A DNA stretch of 64,000 nucleotides from Alphaproteobacteria bacterium (GTDB taxonomy: Bacteria; Pseudomonadota; Alphaproteobacteria; Caulobacterales; Maricaulaceae), in the NCBI GenBank assembly GCA_016124675.1, contig WGNG01000015.1:1-64000 (forward strand). Reading direction: 5' to 3'. Every line of letters starts with the position of its first letter. The first letter of the stretch is position 1. The position numbers and the translations under genes are program-made. Positions 24,544 to 33,665 of this stretch are shown here, piece after piece. The notes beneath the pieces were generated by a model, which was not told the DNA's origin, searched no databases, and saw only the letters and a program-made list of their open reading frames with translations.

Positions 24544-26613
24544 CTAGCTATCCAGAAAGCTTCTCAGCTTGCGTGACCGGCTCGGATGCTTGAGCTTGCG
24601 CAGGGCTTTGGCTTCGATCTGCCGGATGCGTTCGCGGGTTACGCTGAACTGCTGGCCCACTTCCTCCAGCGTGTGGTCGGTGTTCATGCCGATGCCAAAA
24701 CGCATTCGCAGCACGCGCTCCTCGCGCGGGGTGAGGCTGGCCAGCACCAGCGTGGTGGTCTCGCGCAGGTTGGAATGGATCGCCGCATCGATGGGCAGGA
24801 CGGCGTTCTTGTCCTCGATGAAATCGCCGAGGTGTGAGTCTTCCTCGTCACCGATGGGGGTTTCGAGGGAGATCGGCTCCTTGGCGATCTTCATCACCTT
24901 GCGCACTTTCTCCAGCGGCATGGAGAGCTTTTCGGCCAGCTCTTCGGGGGTCGGCTCGCGGCCGATCTCGTGGAGCATCTGGCGGCTGGTGCGCACGATC
25001 TTGTTGATTGTCTCGATCATGTGGACCGGAATGCGGATGGTGCGCGCCTGATCGGCGATGGAGCGGGTGATGGCCTGCCGGATCCACCAGGTGGCGTAGG
25101 TGGAGAACTTGTAGCCGCGGCGGTATTCGAATTTGTCCACCGCCTTCATGAGGCCGATATTGCCCTCCTGGATCAGATCCAGGAATTGCAGGCCGCGATT
25201 GGTGTATTTCTTCGCAATCGAGATCACCAGGCGCAGATTCGCCTCGACCATCTCCTTCTTGGCTATGCGCGCCTCGCGCGCGCCCTTCTGGACGGTGGCG
25301 ACGATGCGGCGGAAATCATCCACCGGCACGCCCGATTCCTGGGCCAGGGCGGAGATCTCTTCGCGGATGGCCCCGGCCTCGTTCGCCTCGCGCTCGATGA
25401 AACGCGTCCAGGCGCCCGAACGGCCCTTGGCGGCCTCCAGCCAGGCCGGGTCCAGCTCATGGCCGTGATACACGGCCAGGAAGTCCGAACGCGGCACACC
25501 GTGCGCCTCGGCCATGCGCAGGAGCTTGCCCTCAAGTCCCACCAGACGCTTGTTGATGGCGTCGAGCTGTTCGACCAGCGCCTCGATGCGCGCATTGTTC
25601 AGGTGCAGCGAGTTGAGATTGGCGACGATGCGCTCGAATACGCCGTCATAGGTCTCGCGGTCCTTGGCCGCCAGATCCTTGCCGGCGACCCGCAGGGCCA
25701 CCAGCTTGTCCTGCAGGCGCCGGAAAGCGTCAAAGTCCACGGCGATGGCGTCGAGCGTGACCATCACCCCGTCGCGCAGCTCCGCCTCCATGGCCGCCAG
25801 CGACATGTTGGCGCCGTCATCCTCGTCATCGTCCTCATCAGCGCTTTCGCGGCGGCCCGGCTCGTCATCGCCATCGCCGTCCGCTGCGTCCGCGCCGCCG
25901 GCCTTCGTCCGGGCGTCCGCCGCGCCCGCCGGCCTGGCGTCATCATCCTCGTCGCCCGTGTCAGCCTCGTCTTCGCTTTCGCCCGTCCCGGCCGCAGCGG
26001 CGGCTTCGCCGCGCACGCCGCCCAGCGTCGCGTCGAGATCGATGATGTCGCGCAGCAGGACCTGACCCGATTGCAGCTCGTCGCGCCACACCATGATGGC
26101 TTCAAAGGTCAGCGGGCTTTCGCACAAGCCCCGGATCATCGCATTGCGGCCGGCCTCGATGCGCTTGGCGATGGCGATCTCGCCCTCGCGAGATAGCAGC
26201 TCGACCGAGCCCATCTCGCGCAGATACATGCGCACAGGATCATCGGTGCGGTCCTGCGCGGACGTGGTGTTCTGGCCGGCGACCTCGGATTTGGCTTTCT
26301 TGGCGACCGTGCGCGGGCGGGCCTCCTCGTCCTCATCCTCGCCCTCTTCAGGCGCCGCCTCGTCAGCCTCCACATCGTCCTCGGTATCGACCACCGTGAT
26401 GCCCATCTCCGAGAGCTGGGCGAGGATGTCTTCAATCTGCTCGGAGCTGAACTCCTCGCTGGGCAGGACCTTGTTCAGCTCGTCATGGGTGACATAGCCG
26501 CGCTTGCGCGCCGCCTTGATCATCGCCTTGACGGTGGAATCGGTCAGATCCAGCAGCGGCCCGTCCTGGGTCTCGGCGGGGGCGTCAGGCGTCTCGGCGG
26601 CGGCTTTCGTCAT
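24544..26613 (-). CDS. rpoD: RNA polymerase primary sigma factor (sigma 70)
   Basis: RpoD directs core RNA polymerase to housekeeping promoters. The 689-residue protein has region 1.1 ([20 protein letters not shown]), region 1.2 ([20 protein letters not shown]), a long non-conserved region that is extremely acidic around residues 210-270 (runs such as [14 protein letters not shown]), region 2 ([20 protein letters not shown] and [20 protein letters not shown]), region 3 and region 4 with the -35 helix-turn-helix ending [19 protein letters not shown]. It follows dnaG by 52 bases, the common dnaG-rpoD order. Confidence 0.98.
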   Translation of the reverse strand: MTKAAAETPDAPAETQDGPLLDLTDSTVKAMIKAARKRGYVTHDELNKVLPSEEFSSEQIEDILAQLSEMGITVVDTEDDVEADEAAPEEGEDEDEEARPRTVAKKAKSEVAGQNTTSAQDRTDDPVRMYLREMGSVELLSREGEIAIAKRIEAGRNAMIRGLCESPLTFEAIMVWRDELQSGQVLLRDIIDLDATLGGVRGEAAAAAGTGESEDEADTGDEDDDARPAGAADARTKAGGADAADGDGDDEPGRRESADEDDDEDDGANMSLAAMEAELRDGVMVTLDAIAVDFDAFRRLQDKLVALRVAGKDLAAKDRETYDGVFERIVANLNSLHLNNARIEALVEQLDAINKRLVGLEGKLLRMAEAHGVPRSDFLAVYHGHELDPAWLEAAKGRSGAWTRFIEREANEAGAIREEISALAQESGVPVDDFRRIVATVQKGAREARIAKKEMVEANLRLVISIAKKYTNRGLQFLDLIQEGNIGLMKAVDKFEYRRGYKFSTYATWWIRQAITRSIADQARTIRIPVHMIETINKIVRTSRQMLHEIGREPTPEELAEKLSMPLEKVRKVMKIAKEPISLETPIGDEEDSHLGDFIEDKNAVLPIDAAIHSNLRETTTLVLASLTPREERVLRMRFGIGMNTDHTLEEVGQQFSVTRERIRQIEAKALRKLKHPSRSRKLRSFLDS

Positions 26614-26665
26614 GCGGGGGTCGGGCTCCCAATGGGCGGATACTCTGAGCGCGGCTCAGGGCGCG

Positions 26666-28498
26666 CTAACGCGTTTTGGCCCGCCGCAGGGCGGCGAGGC
26701 AGGATTTGAAGGCGTCTGGATCGCCGCTGTTGAAGGCGTCCTCGACACGGGCGCGCTCCTCGGCTTTGCGGACGACGTATGCAACTTGCTCCATATAGGA
26801 AGCCGCAAGCTTGCGCCAAGCCTCAAGACGGTCATCGGCGCCGGCGTCCTCTCCCCCAAGTCCGGCCCGGGCGGCGGCCCGGTCAGCGGACAGACGGGCC
26901 AGAGCACCCGAAAACCCGCGCGCCGACAGCCTCGCGCCCAATCCCTCGTCCGGGTCGAAACCCGGATCGAGGCAGGCGTCTAGAACTGCATCGCGCAGAC
27001 TGTCAAGCGGCCCGAAGGGCAATTCGGCCAAAGTCTCGGCTTCCGCGGCGGCGATGGCAGGATATTCGACCGCTCCGGCCAGCAGCTGGCGGGCCATCGG
27101 AGCGGCGCGCTGGGAGCCTGGCATGCGCGCCGACTTCACCACGTCCTGTCCCGGGGCTGCCGGCGGCGGCTCGAAGCGCCCGGTCCGCCGGTCGCTGCGG
27201 CCCGCCGGGCGCGGGGCGCGGGCGAACAGCGTGTTGAGGCGCGCCTCGAACTCGGCGCGGTATTCGGCGCGCATGTCAGGATCGGCGATGCGCGCGCTGA
27301 GCTCCCTCAATCGCTTGCGGAAGGCCGCGCGCCGGTCGGGATCGTCCAGCGGGCCGGCGGCGAGCTCGCGCTCCCACAACACATCAATGAGCGGGCGCGG
27401 CTGGGCTACCGCCTCACGCAGCGCGTCCGCTCCCTTCTCGCGCAAAAGATCGTCGGGATCGGCGCCGTCGGGCAGGAAGACAAAGCGCAGCGTCTTGCCC
27501 GGGGCGATCAGCGGCAGGGCGCGTTCGGCCGCCAGGGCGGCCGCGCGCTGGCCGGCGCCGTCGCCGTCCAGGCAGATCACCGGCTCGCCGCCGGCGCGCC
27601 AGAGGAGCGCCATCTGGTTCTCGGTCAGCGCCGTGCCCAGCGGCGCCACCGCATGGGCGAGCCCCGCGCGCGCGAACGCGATGACGTCCATATAGCCTTC
27701 CGCCACGATCAGGCCGGACGCGCCGGATTTGGGATCGCTGGCCGCCGCGCGCGCCTCGGGATAGCGGTAGAGGGTGGAGCCCTTGTGAAACAGGGCGGTC
27801 TCGGGCGAGTTGAGATACTTGGCCCGCTGGTCCTTTGACAGGGCCCGGGCGCCAAAGGCCACCATGCGCCCGCGCGGATCGCGGATCGCAAACGTGATCC
27901 GCCCGCGAAACCGGTCATAGACCTCGCCGCCATCATCGGGCTCGATCACCAGCCCGGCCTCGGCGAGATCGCGCACGCTGGCGCCCTTCTGCATCAGGGC
28001 CTGCGTCAGCCCGCGCCGGGAGTCCGGGGCGAAGCCCAGCTCGAATCGCCTGAAGTCCGCTGCCTTCAGGCCCCGGCCTTCCAGATAGGCGCGCGCCGAT
28101 GCGCCTGCCGGAGCGGCGAGCTGGCGGGCGAACCAGTCATGGGCCGCCTCATTCCAGTCCAGCGTGCGCTGGCGGCGCGCCTCGCGCTCAGGGTCGGCCT
28201 GTTCGGATTTGGGCACGTCCAGCCCCGCTTCCTGGGCGAGCGCTTCCACCGCCTCCATGAAGCTCAGGCCTTGCGTCTTTTGCAGCCAGGTGAAGATGTC
28301 GCCATGTTCCTGGCTGGCGAAGCAGTGATAGAAGCCCTTGTCGTCATTGACGAAAAACGACGCCGTGCGCTCTTTCTTGAACGGTGACAGCCCGGCGAAT
28401 TCGCGGCCCTGACGCTTGAGCGCCACCGTCCGTCCGATCAGCTCGGACGGGCGGATTCGCGCCTTGATCTCGTCAATGAAGCCGTCGGGTATCGCCAT
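26666..28498 (-). CDS. dnaG: DNA primase
   Basis: DnaG makes RNA primers for replication. The 610-residue protein starts AIPDGFIDEIKARIRPSELI, has the Toprim catalytic core (VAEGYMDVIAFARAGL and VICLDGDGAGQRAA) and a C-terminal helicase-binding part. The N-terminal zinc ribbon looks degenerate: where classical primases have CPFH and HCFGCG, this has SPFK and HCFASQ, leaving one of four ligands. The ATG chosen matches family starts; a frame to 28558 adds 20 non-conserved residues. The ribosome site (GGGAG) is rather far from the ATG. Confidence 0.96.
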   Translation of the reverse strand: MAIPDGFIDEIKARIRPSELIGRTVALKRQGREFAGLSPFKKERTASFFVNDDKGFYHCFASQEHGDIFTWLQKTQGLSFMEAVEALAQEAGLDVPKSEQADPEREARRQRTLDWNEAAHDWFARQLAAPAGASARAYLEGRGLKAADFRRFELGFAPDSRRGLTQALMQKGASVRDLAEAGLVIEPDDGGEVYDRFRGRITFAIRDPRGRMVAFGARALSKDQRAKYLNSPETALFHKGSTLYRYPEARAAASDPKSGASGLIVAEGYMDVIAFARAGLAHAVAPLGTALTENQMALLWRAGGEPVICLDGDGAGQRAAALAAERALPLIAPGKTLRFVFLPDGADPDDLLREKGADALREAVAQPRPLIDVLWERELAAGPLDDPDRRAAFRKRLRELSARIADPDMRAEYRAEFEARLNTLFARAPRPAGRSDRRTGRFEPPPAAPGQDVVKSARMPGSQRAAPMARQLLAGAVEYPAIAAAEAETLAELPFGPLDSLRDAVLDACLDPGFDPDEGLGARLSARGFSGALARLSADRAAARAGLGGEDAGADDRLEAWRKLAASYMEQVAYVVRKAEERARVEDAFNSGDPDAFKSCLAALRRAKTR

Positions 28499-28572
28499 GG
28501 CGTCAGTTGCTGCTCCCGCCTGATCGCGCACCTTAGCGCGCCCGGGCGCGGCTTGCACGCGCCCGCCGCGTG

Positions 28573-29040
28573 TCAGGCTGGCTTCTGCAACAGATCGCGA
28601 ACCTGCTTGCCGGCGCGGGAGAAATCCATGCGCCCGGTATACCGGTCCTTCAGCGCGCCCATGCAGCGGCCCATGTCTTTCAGACCCGCCGCGCCCAGAT
28701 CGGCCACAACCTCGCGCGCAGCCTGCGCGATGGCGCGGTCATCCATGGGTTCGGGCAGATAGCTGCGCACGATCTCGGCTTCACGCTGCTCGCGCTCGGC
28801 CAGATCGAGCCTGCCGGCGGTCTCATAGACGGCGGCGCTGTCCTCGCGCTGTTTGACGAGCTTCTGCAGCAGGGCGAGAATCTCATCCTCGCCGCAGCCC
28901 TTGCAGCGGTCCTCGGCGCGCGCGGCGATGTCGCGATCCTTGATGGCCGCCTGGATAAGGCGCAGCGTCGACAGTCGCACGGCGTCGCGCGCACGCATCG
29001 CGTCGGTCAGGTCTGAAGTGATCCGCTCTCTGAGCGACAT
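28573..29040 (-). CDS. yqeY: GatB/YqeY domain-containing protein
   Basis: A 155-residue YqeY protein, a family sharing the tRNA-binding C-terminal domain of the amidotransferase subunit GatB; it is thought to act on or with charged tRNA, without a proven reaction. Visible blocks are MSLRERITSDLTDAMRARD, LSTLRLIQAAIKDRDIAAR, ILALLQKLVKQREDSAAVYE and GLKDMGRCMGALKDRYTGRMD. The latter includes the conserved helical repeat. A Cys-rich patch RCKGCGED is typical of alphaproteobacterial members. Frames extending to 29205 add an unrelated leader. First gene before dnaG and rpoD on the same strand, and divergent from carA. Confidence 0.93.
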   Translation of the reverse strand: MSLRERITSDLTDAMRARDAVRLSTLRLIQAAIKDRDIAARAEDRCKGCGEDEILALLQKLVKQREDSAAVYETAGRLDLAEREQREAEIVRSYLPEPMDDRAIAQAAREVVADLGAAGLKDMGRCMGALKDRYTGRMDFSRAGKQVRDLLQKPA

Positions 29041-29087
29041 GAGATATATCCGGGCATGAAGACCGCCTGCACAAACAAGGCAAGCTC

Positions 29088-29099
29088 TTGAAATTTCAA
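29088..29099. promoter_or_regulatory. 12-bp palindrome in the yqeY-carA divergent region
   Basis: TTGAAATTTCAA is a perfect palindrome in the 179-bp gap. On either strand TTGAAA could serve as a -35 element, so it may mark overlapping divergent promoters or an operator. No matching -10 is obvious. Confidence 0.35.
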
Positions 29100-29219
29100 A
29101 CGTTCGAGCGCGTGCTCCATCCTTGACCCAATCAGGCGGCGCGCGTAGTGTCCCGCGCGTTTGTCCACAGGGACTGATCCCTCGCGGACTGTGCACGCGC
29201 AGCATGGAGGCGATGACCT

Positions 29220-30419
29220 ATGGCATCAGCGGTCCTGAATCAAGATCAGGCCTCGCCGCGCACCGTCAGCGCGCCGCCGGCCGGCGCCAGCGCCGCCCTC
29301 GTTCTGGCTGACGGAACAGTGTTCTACGGCCAGGGCGCCGGGGCTTCCGGCACGGTTGTGGGGGAGCTCTGTTTCAACACCGCGATGACGGGTCATCAGG
29401 AAATTCTGGCTGATCCGTCCTATGCCGGCCAGATCGTCTGCTTCACCTTTCCTCATGTGGGCAATGTCGGCGCGAATATCCAGGACGAGGAAGCGGCCAG
29501 TGCGCCGGGTCGCGAGGCTGCGGTGGGCATGGTGGCGCGCGCGCCGATCACGCCGCCCGCCAGCTGGCGGGCCGAGCAGGGCTTTGACGAATGGCTCGCC
29601 TCGCGCGCGATCGCAGCGATCACCGGGGTCGACACCCGCGCCATCACGAGGCGCATCCGCGAAACCGGCATGCCCATGGTGGCGCTGCAGCACGCCCGCG
29701 ACGGCCAGTTCGACATTGAGGCGCTGACAGCGCTGGCCGCCGGCGCGCCCTCCATGGAGGGCCGCGAACTGGCCCGGGCGGTGTCCGGCGCCGGCCATGC
29801 CGACTGGACCGAGGGCGGCTGGGACTGGCCGGCCGGTTTCGCCGCCGGACCGACAGACGGCCCGCTCGTCGTGGTGCTCGATTACGGGGTGAAGGCCAAT
29901 ATCCTGCGCCGCCTGGTCAGCGCCGGGGCACGCGTGCGCGTGGCGCCGGGCTCGGCATCTGCGGCCGATATTCTGGCGATGGCGCCGGCTGGCGTGGTGG
30001 TCTCCAACGGGCCGGGCGACCCGGCGGCCACAGGCCAGTATGCGCTGGACACGCTGCGCGGCGTGATCGATGCGGGCGTGCCGGTGCTGGGCATCTGCCT
30101 GGGACATCAGATGCTGGCGCTGGCCGTGGGCGCGCGCACGCTGAAAATGGTCCAGGGCCATCACGGCGCGAACCATCCGGTGAAGAATCTCGAGACGGGC
30201 CAGGTGGAGATCGTGTCGATGAACCATGGCTTCGCCGTGGATCGCGCCACCCTGCCCGAAGACGCCATCGAGACCCATGTCTCCCTGTTCGACGGATCCA
30301 ATTCCGGGTTCCGCCTGGCCTCAAAGCCGGTCATGGCCGTCCAGCACCACCCCGAAGCCAGCCCCGGCCCGCAAGACAGCTTCGGCGTGTTCGCCGACTT
30401 TGTGGGACGCTTGCGTTAA
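29220..30419 (+). CDS. carA: Carbamoyl-phosphate synthase small (glutaminase) subunit
   Basis: CarA splits glutamine and channels ammonia to CarB, making carbamoyl phosphate for arginine and pyrimidines. The 399-residue protein has the N-terminal domain motifs (VLADGTVFYGQGAGASG, FNTAMTGHQEILADPSYAGQ) and the class I amidotransferase triad: Cys in LGICLGHQMLAL, and His and Glu in VQHHPEASPGP. ATGGAGGCG precedes the chosen ATG. Unusually, its partner carB is 5.6 kb downstream, with four unrelated genes between. Confidence 0.97.
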   Translation: MASAVLNQDQASPRTVSAPPAGASAALVLADGTVFYGQGAGASGTVVGELCFNTAMTGHQEILADPSYAGQIVCFTFPHVGNVGANIQDEEAASAPGREAAVGMVARAPITPPASWRAEQGFDEWLASRAIAAITGVDTRAITRRIRETGMPMVALQHARDGQFDIEALTALAAGAPSMEGRELARAVSGAGHADWTEGGWDWPAGFAAGPTDGPLVVVLDYGVKANILRRLVSAGARVRVAPGSASAADILAMAPAGVVVSNGPGDPAATGQYALDTLRGVIDAGVPVLGICLGHQMLALAVGARTLKMVQGHHGANHPVKNLETGQVEIVSMNHGFAVDRATLPEDAIETHVSLFDGSNSGFRLASKPVMAVQHHPEASPGPQDSFGVFADFVGRLR

Positions 30420-30563
30420 CTGCACGGCCGGCATCCCGCTCGGCCGCCCGTTTGTGAGCGCAAGATTCGATTGGCGCCGCGCCGGTGCGCGGTCTAGCTT
30501 GATATCCGGACGAGGGGCGAGATGCGCGCGGCTGTGGGGGTCCGCGCTGACCGGAGATGCGAG

Positions 30564-32909
30564 ATGACTTATTCCAAGGGCCTGCGCCGGGCCTTGCTTG
30601 CGGCCGTGTTCACTGCGGCTGCAGCGGTGGTGGTCACAGGATGCGGCGGCGGCGGCGGCGCTTCCGGGCCGATCACCAGCCCGACACCGGTTCCTCCGCC
30701 TCCGCCCCCGCCACCTCCCCCGCCACCCCTGCCCCCGCCTCCGCCCCCTCCGGGCAATCCGTCCTCGTTCGAGACGGAGGAGTATAACCGCCAGTACGGG
30801 CTTGCCCTGATCAATGCCTCGACCGCCTATGCGGCCGGCGCGACGGGTCAGGGGATCATCGTCGCTGTGGTTGATACCGGCATCAATCAGGACCATCCCG
30901 AGCTTGCCGGACGTATCCATCCCACCAGCACCGACATCGTTGGCTCGCGCGGGAGCCTTGAAGATATTGACGGTCACGGCACCGGCGTGGCCGGCGTCAT
31001 TGCCGCCAACAAGAATGATCGCGGCGCGCACGGCGTGGCGTTCCAGAGCTTGATCATGGCGCTGCGCGCCGACACGCCAGGCAGCTGCGAGGATGAGGAC
31101 GAGGAGGATGGCGGCTGCCGCTATTCTGATTCCAATGTCGCCGCGGCCATCAACTACGCCATCGATAACGGCGCACGGGTGATCAATCTGTCGCTCGGGC
31201 GTGAGGTCGGCGGCAATGATGCGCTCTCACAGACGTTCGCGGCGCTGCGCCGGGCGGCGGACGCCGGCATTTTCATCGTGATCTCCGCCGGCAATGATGG
31301 CGAGGATGACGAGGTCGACGCCTCCAACCCGAATTATCCGGCCAATTTCGCCCGCACCGCCGGGGCCCAGGGCTTTGCGGTCGCGGTTGGGGCGGTGGAA
31401 TGTCCGGGTCAGGAACTGGGTTGCGCGGTGGGCGAGGTGCAGGGCGCAGCCTTCTCCAACCGCGCGGGCGATTCAGCGGGCGTCTTCCTGGTGGCGCCCG
31501 GCCGGCGGATCACCACACCCTTCCTCGACGACGAGGAGGGCGAACCGCTGCTTGTCCGCTATACCGGCACCAGCTTTTCCGCGCCCCATGTCGCGGGCGC
31601 GCTGGCCTTGCTCATCCAGGCCTTCCCGAACCTGCGAGGCAATGAGGCGCTGCAGATCCTGTTTGAAACCGCCCGCGATCTCGGCGATCCGGGCGTCGAT
31701 GCGGTGTTCGGCCGGGGTCTCATCGACCTTGCCGCCGCCTTCCAGCCTGTTGGCAGTTCATCGGTCAGCTTCGCGACGGGCGAGGCCGCGCCGCTGGGAG
31801 CCCTGCTGCAGGCGCCGACGGGGCCTTATGGCGACTGGATGTGGCGCAGCGGTCTGGTGGAGGGCGCAGTGCTGCGCGACAAGTTCCGCCGCCCCTTCCG
31901 CTTTGACGTGGCGCGCCCGGATCGGGTGTCGAACGCCAGCGCGATCGACGCCATGGAAAGTGCGGCCGCGTCCAGCCTGGCGCGTACCGGCGTCACGCGC
32001 GCCGGTCCCGCTGAAGTGATGATTCGCCTGACGCCGGACCAGCCGCACGCTTTGCGCAACCTGCCCGGCGATATCTACCAGACCCAGCCTGACCTCTCCT
32101 TCGCTTTCCGCCAGGGCGGGCTCAGCCTGCAGGCGGGCCGCGGCTTCGCGGCCCCGGCGCCGGCGGGCGGGGCGGGCGTGTCGGTGTTGTCCGAGACACA
32201 GTTCTCCGGCGCGGTCGCGCGCCTGACCGGCCAGCGCGACTGGGCGGCGGCGGGCTACAGCACCTCAGCCCTGGGCGGATCGGTGGGTTTCCATGTGCGC
32301 GCCTCGGGCGGCGAGGCGTCCGCCTTCCGGGCCGCCGCGCTGACCTTCACGCGCGCGGGCCAGACAATCGGGTTCGAGACCGGATCGGGACGTGAGGCGT
32401 ACCGGTCGCTGGGCGGGTTCCTGGCGGCACGGTTCGGCGAGCAGGATGGGTCAGACACACGCTTCACCGCCGGCCTGTGGTCGGGCGCCTTGCCTCTGGG
32501 CTGGCGCGGCGCGGCGCGCGTCGAGCATGTCACCGGGGAGATCGCCCTGCCCATCGCGCTACGGCGCGAGCAGGCGCTGGCCGCCAGCGCGTGGAGCCTG
32601 GGCGCAGACCGGGCGTTCGCGGGCGGGCGTCTGGGGCTGACGCTGGCCCAGCCGCTGCGCGTGGAGCGCGGGGCGGTGTCGGCGCAGGTTCCGGTTCTGG
32701 TGGATGAGGACGATGTGACGCTTTACGAGCGCCGTTACGCCAGCTTGGCGCCCTCGGGCCGTGAGATCTCCATGGAAGCGGCCTGGCGCGTCCAGCTCAG
32801 TGATGCCACCGCCGCCAGCCTGGCCGCCCGCCTCACCCGGGAACCCGGCCATATCGCCGGCGCGCCTACAGAGGGCCTCCTCTGGGCAGGCATCCGGACA
32901 CAATGGTGA
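30564..32909 (+). CDS. Subtilisin-like (S8) serine protease lipoprotein with C-terminal beta-rich domain
   Basis: The 781-residue precursor has a lipobox (VVVTGCGG, Cys27), a run of about 20 almost uninterrupted prolines, then an S8 peptidase domain with the triad Asp in VAVVDTGINQDHPELAG, His in DIDGHGTGVAGVIA and Ser in YTGTSFSAPHVAGALAL; SAGNDG supplies the oxyanion Asn. Two Cys pairs bracket acidic inserts (SCEDEDEEDGGC; ECPGQELGC). The last ~370 residues are strand-rich and end in Trp (LLWAGIRTQW), resembling autotransporter-type outer-membrane domains. Likely a surface protease. GGAGATGCGAG precedes the ATG. It starts the insert that separates carA from carB. Confidence 0.88.
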   Translation: MTYSKGLRRALLAAVFTAAAAVVVTGCGGGGGASGPITSPTPVPPPPPPPPPPPPLPPPPPPPGNPSSFETEEYNRQYGLALINASTAYAAGATGQGIIVAVVDTGINQDHPELAGRIHPTSTDIVGSRGSLEDIDGHGTGVAGVIAANKNDRGAHGVAFQSLIMALRADTPGSCEDEDEEDGGCRYSDSNVAAAINYAIDNGARVINLSLGREVGGNDALSQTFAALRRAADAGIFIVISAGNDGEDDEVDASNPNYPANFARTAGAQGFAVAVGAVECPGQELGCAVGEVQGAAFSNRAGDSAGVFLVAPGRRITTPFLDDEEGEPLLVRYTGTSFSAPHVAGALALLIQAFPNLRGNEALQILFETARDLGDPGVDAVFGRGLIDLAAAFQPVGSSSVSFATGEAAPLGALLQAPTGPYGDWMWRSGLVEGAVLRDKFRRPFRFDVARPDRVSNASAIDAMESAAASSLARTGVTRAGPAEVMIRLTPDQPHALRNLPGDIYQTQPDLSFAFRQGGLSLQAGRGFAAPAPAGGAGVSVLSETQFSGAVARLTGQRDWAAAGYSTSALGGSVGFHVRASGGEASAFRAAALTFTRAGQTIGFETGSGREAYRSLGGFLAARFGEQDGSDTRFTAGLWSGALPLGWRGAARVEHVTGEIALPIALRREQALAASAWSLGADRAFAGGRLGLTLAQPLRVERGAVSAQVPVLVDEDDVTLYERRYASLAPSGREISMEAAWRVQLSDATAASLAARLTREPGHIAGAPTEGLLWAGIRTQW

Positions 32910-33661
32910 CCCGCCCGGCGGGCCCGCCCCTGACGCTGGAGGAGCGCGTCAAGCGCGCCCTGGTGCCGGCGCGGCTGGAGCTCCGGCGGATTGTCGCGCG
33001 CGAGCGGCGCAAGGGCGAGTATGGCCTGCGCCTCTTGCCCGAACTGGTGGATCCGAAGCGCCTGGCCATCGATATCGGCGCCAATCGCGGCATCTGGGCC
33101 CATGAGATGGCCGCGCTCTGCCCGGCCGTGTGGGCGTTCGAGCCGAACCCGAAACTCTTCGATTTCCTCAAACGCGCCGCCGGGCCGCGCGTGACCTGCC
33201 ACGCCATCGCCCTGTCGGATGCGGAAGGTGAGGCCGGGCTGATGATACCCGGCGCGGGGCGGCGCTATTCCAATCAGGGCGCCTCTTTGAACCCGGACAA
33301 AATCGCCGGCGCCGCGCATATGCGCGTGCCGGTGCGCACTGCGCCGCTGGACGCGCTCGATCCGCCGCCCGTGGGCTTCATGAAGATCGACGTGGAAGGC
33401 CATGAGCGCGCCGTGCTGGAGGGTGCGCGCGGCGTGATCGCCCGCGACCGGCCGGTGATGATTATCGAGATCGAGGAGCGCCATACCGGAACCGATCTTG
33501 ACGCCGCTCTCGATTTTGTTGAATCGCTTGGCTACATCTCACAGGCGATCCGGGACCGCGCGGTGATCGGCCGCGCCGCACTGGACGTGGACCGGGACCA
33601 CCGGGGCCGCGCGGGAGAGGCAGGCTATGTCAATAATTTCATCTTCCGGCCGGCGCCCTGA
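32903..33661 (+). CDS. FkbM family methyltransferase
   Basis: A 252-residue SAM-dependent methyltransferase of the FkbM family, which O-methylates sugars or small molecules in diverse pathways. The SAM-binding loop is AIDIGANRGIWAHEM (near residue 55) and the family signature GFMKIDVEGHERAVLEGA lies near 155. Its start overlaps the protease stop by seven bases, so it is co-translated with it. No glycan biosynthesis genes are close by, so the substrate is open. Confidence 0.88.
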   Translation: MVTRPAGPPLTLEERVKRALVPARLELRRIVARERRKGEYGLRLLPELVDPKRLAIDIGANRGIWAHEMAALCPAVWAFEPNPKLFDFLKRAAGPRVTCHAIALSDAEGEAGLMIPGAGRRYSNQGASLNPDKIAGAAHMRVPVRTAPLDALDPPPVGFMKIDVEGHERAVLEGARGVIARDRPVMIIEIEERHTGTDLDAALDFVESLGYISQAIRDRAVIGRAALDVDRDHRGRAGEAGYVNNFIFRPAP

Positions 33662-33665
33662 GCGC

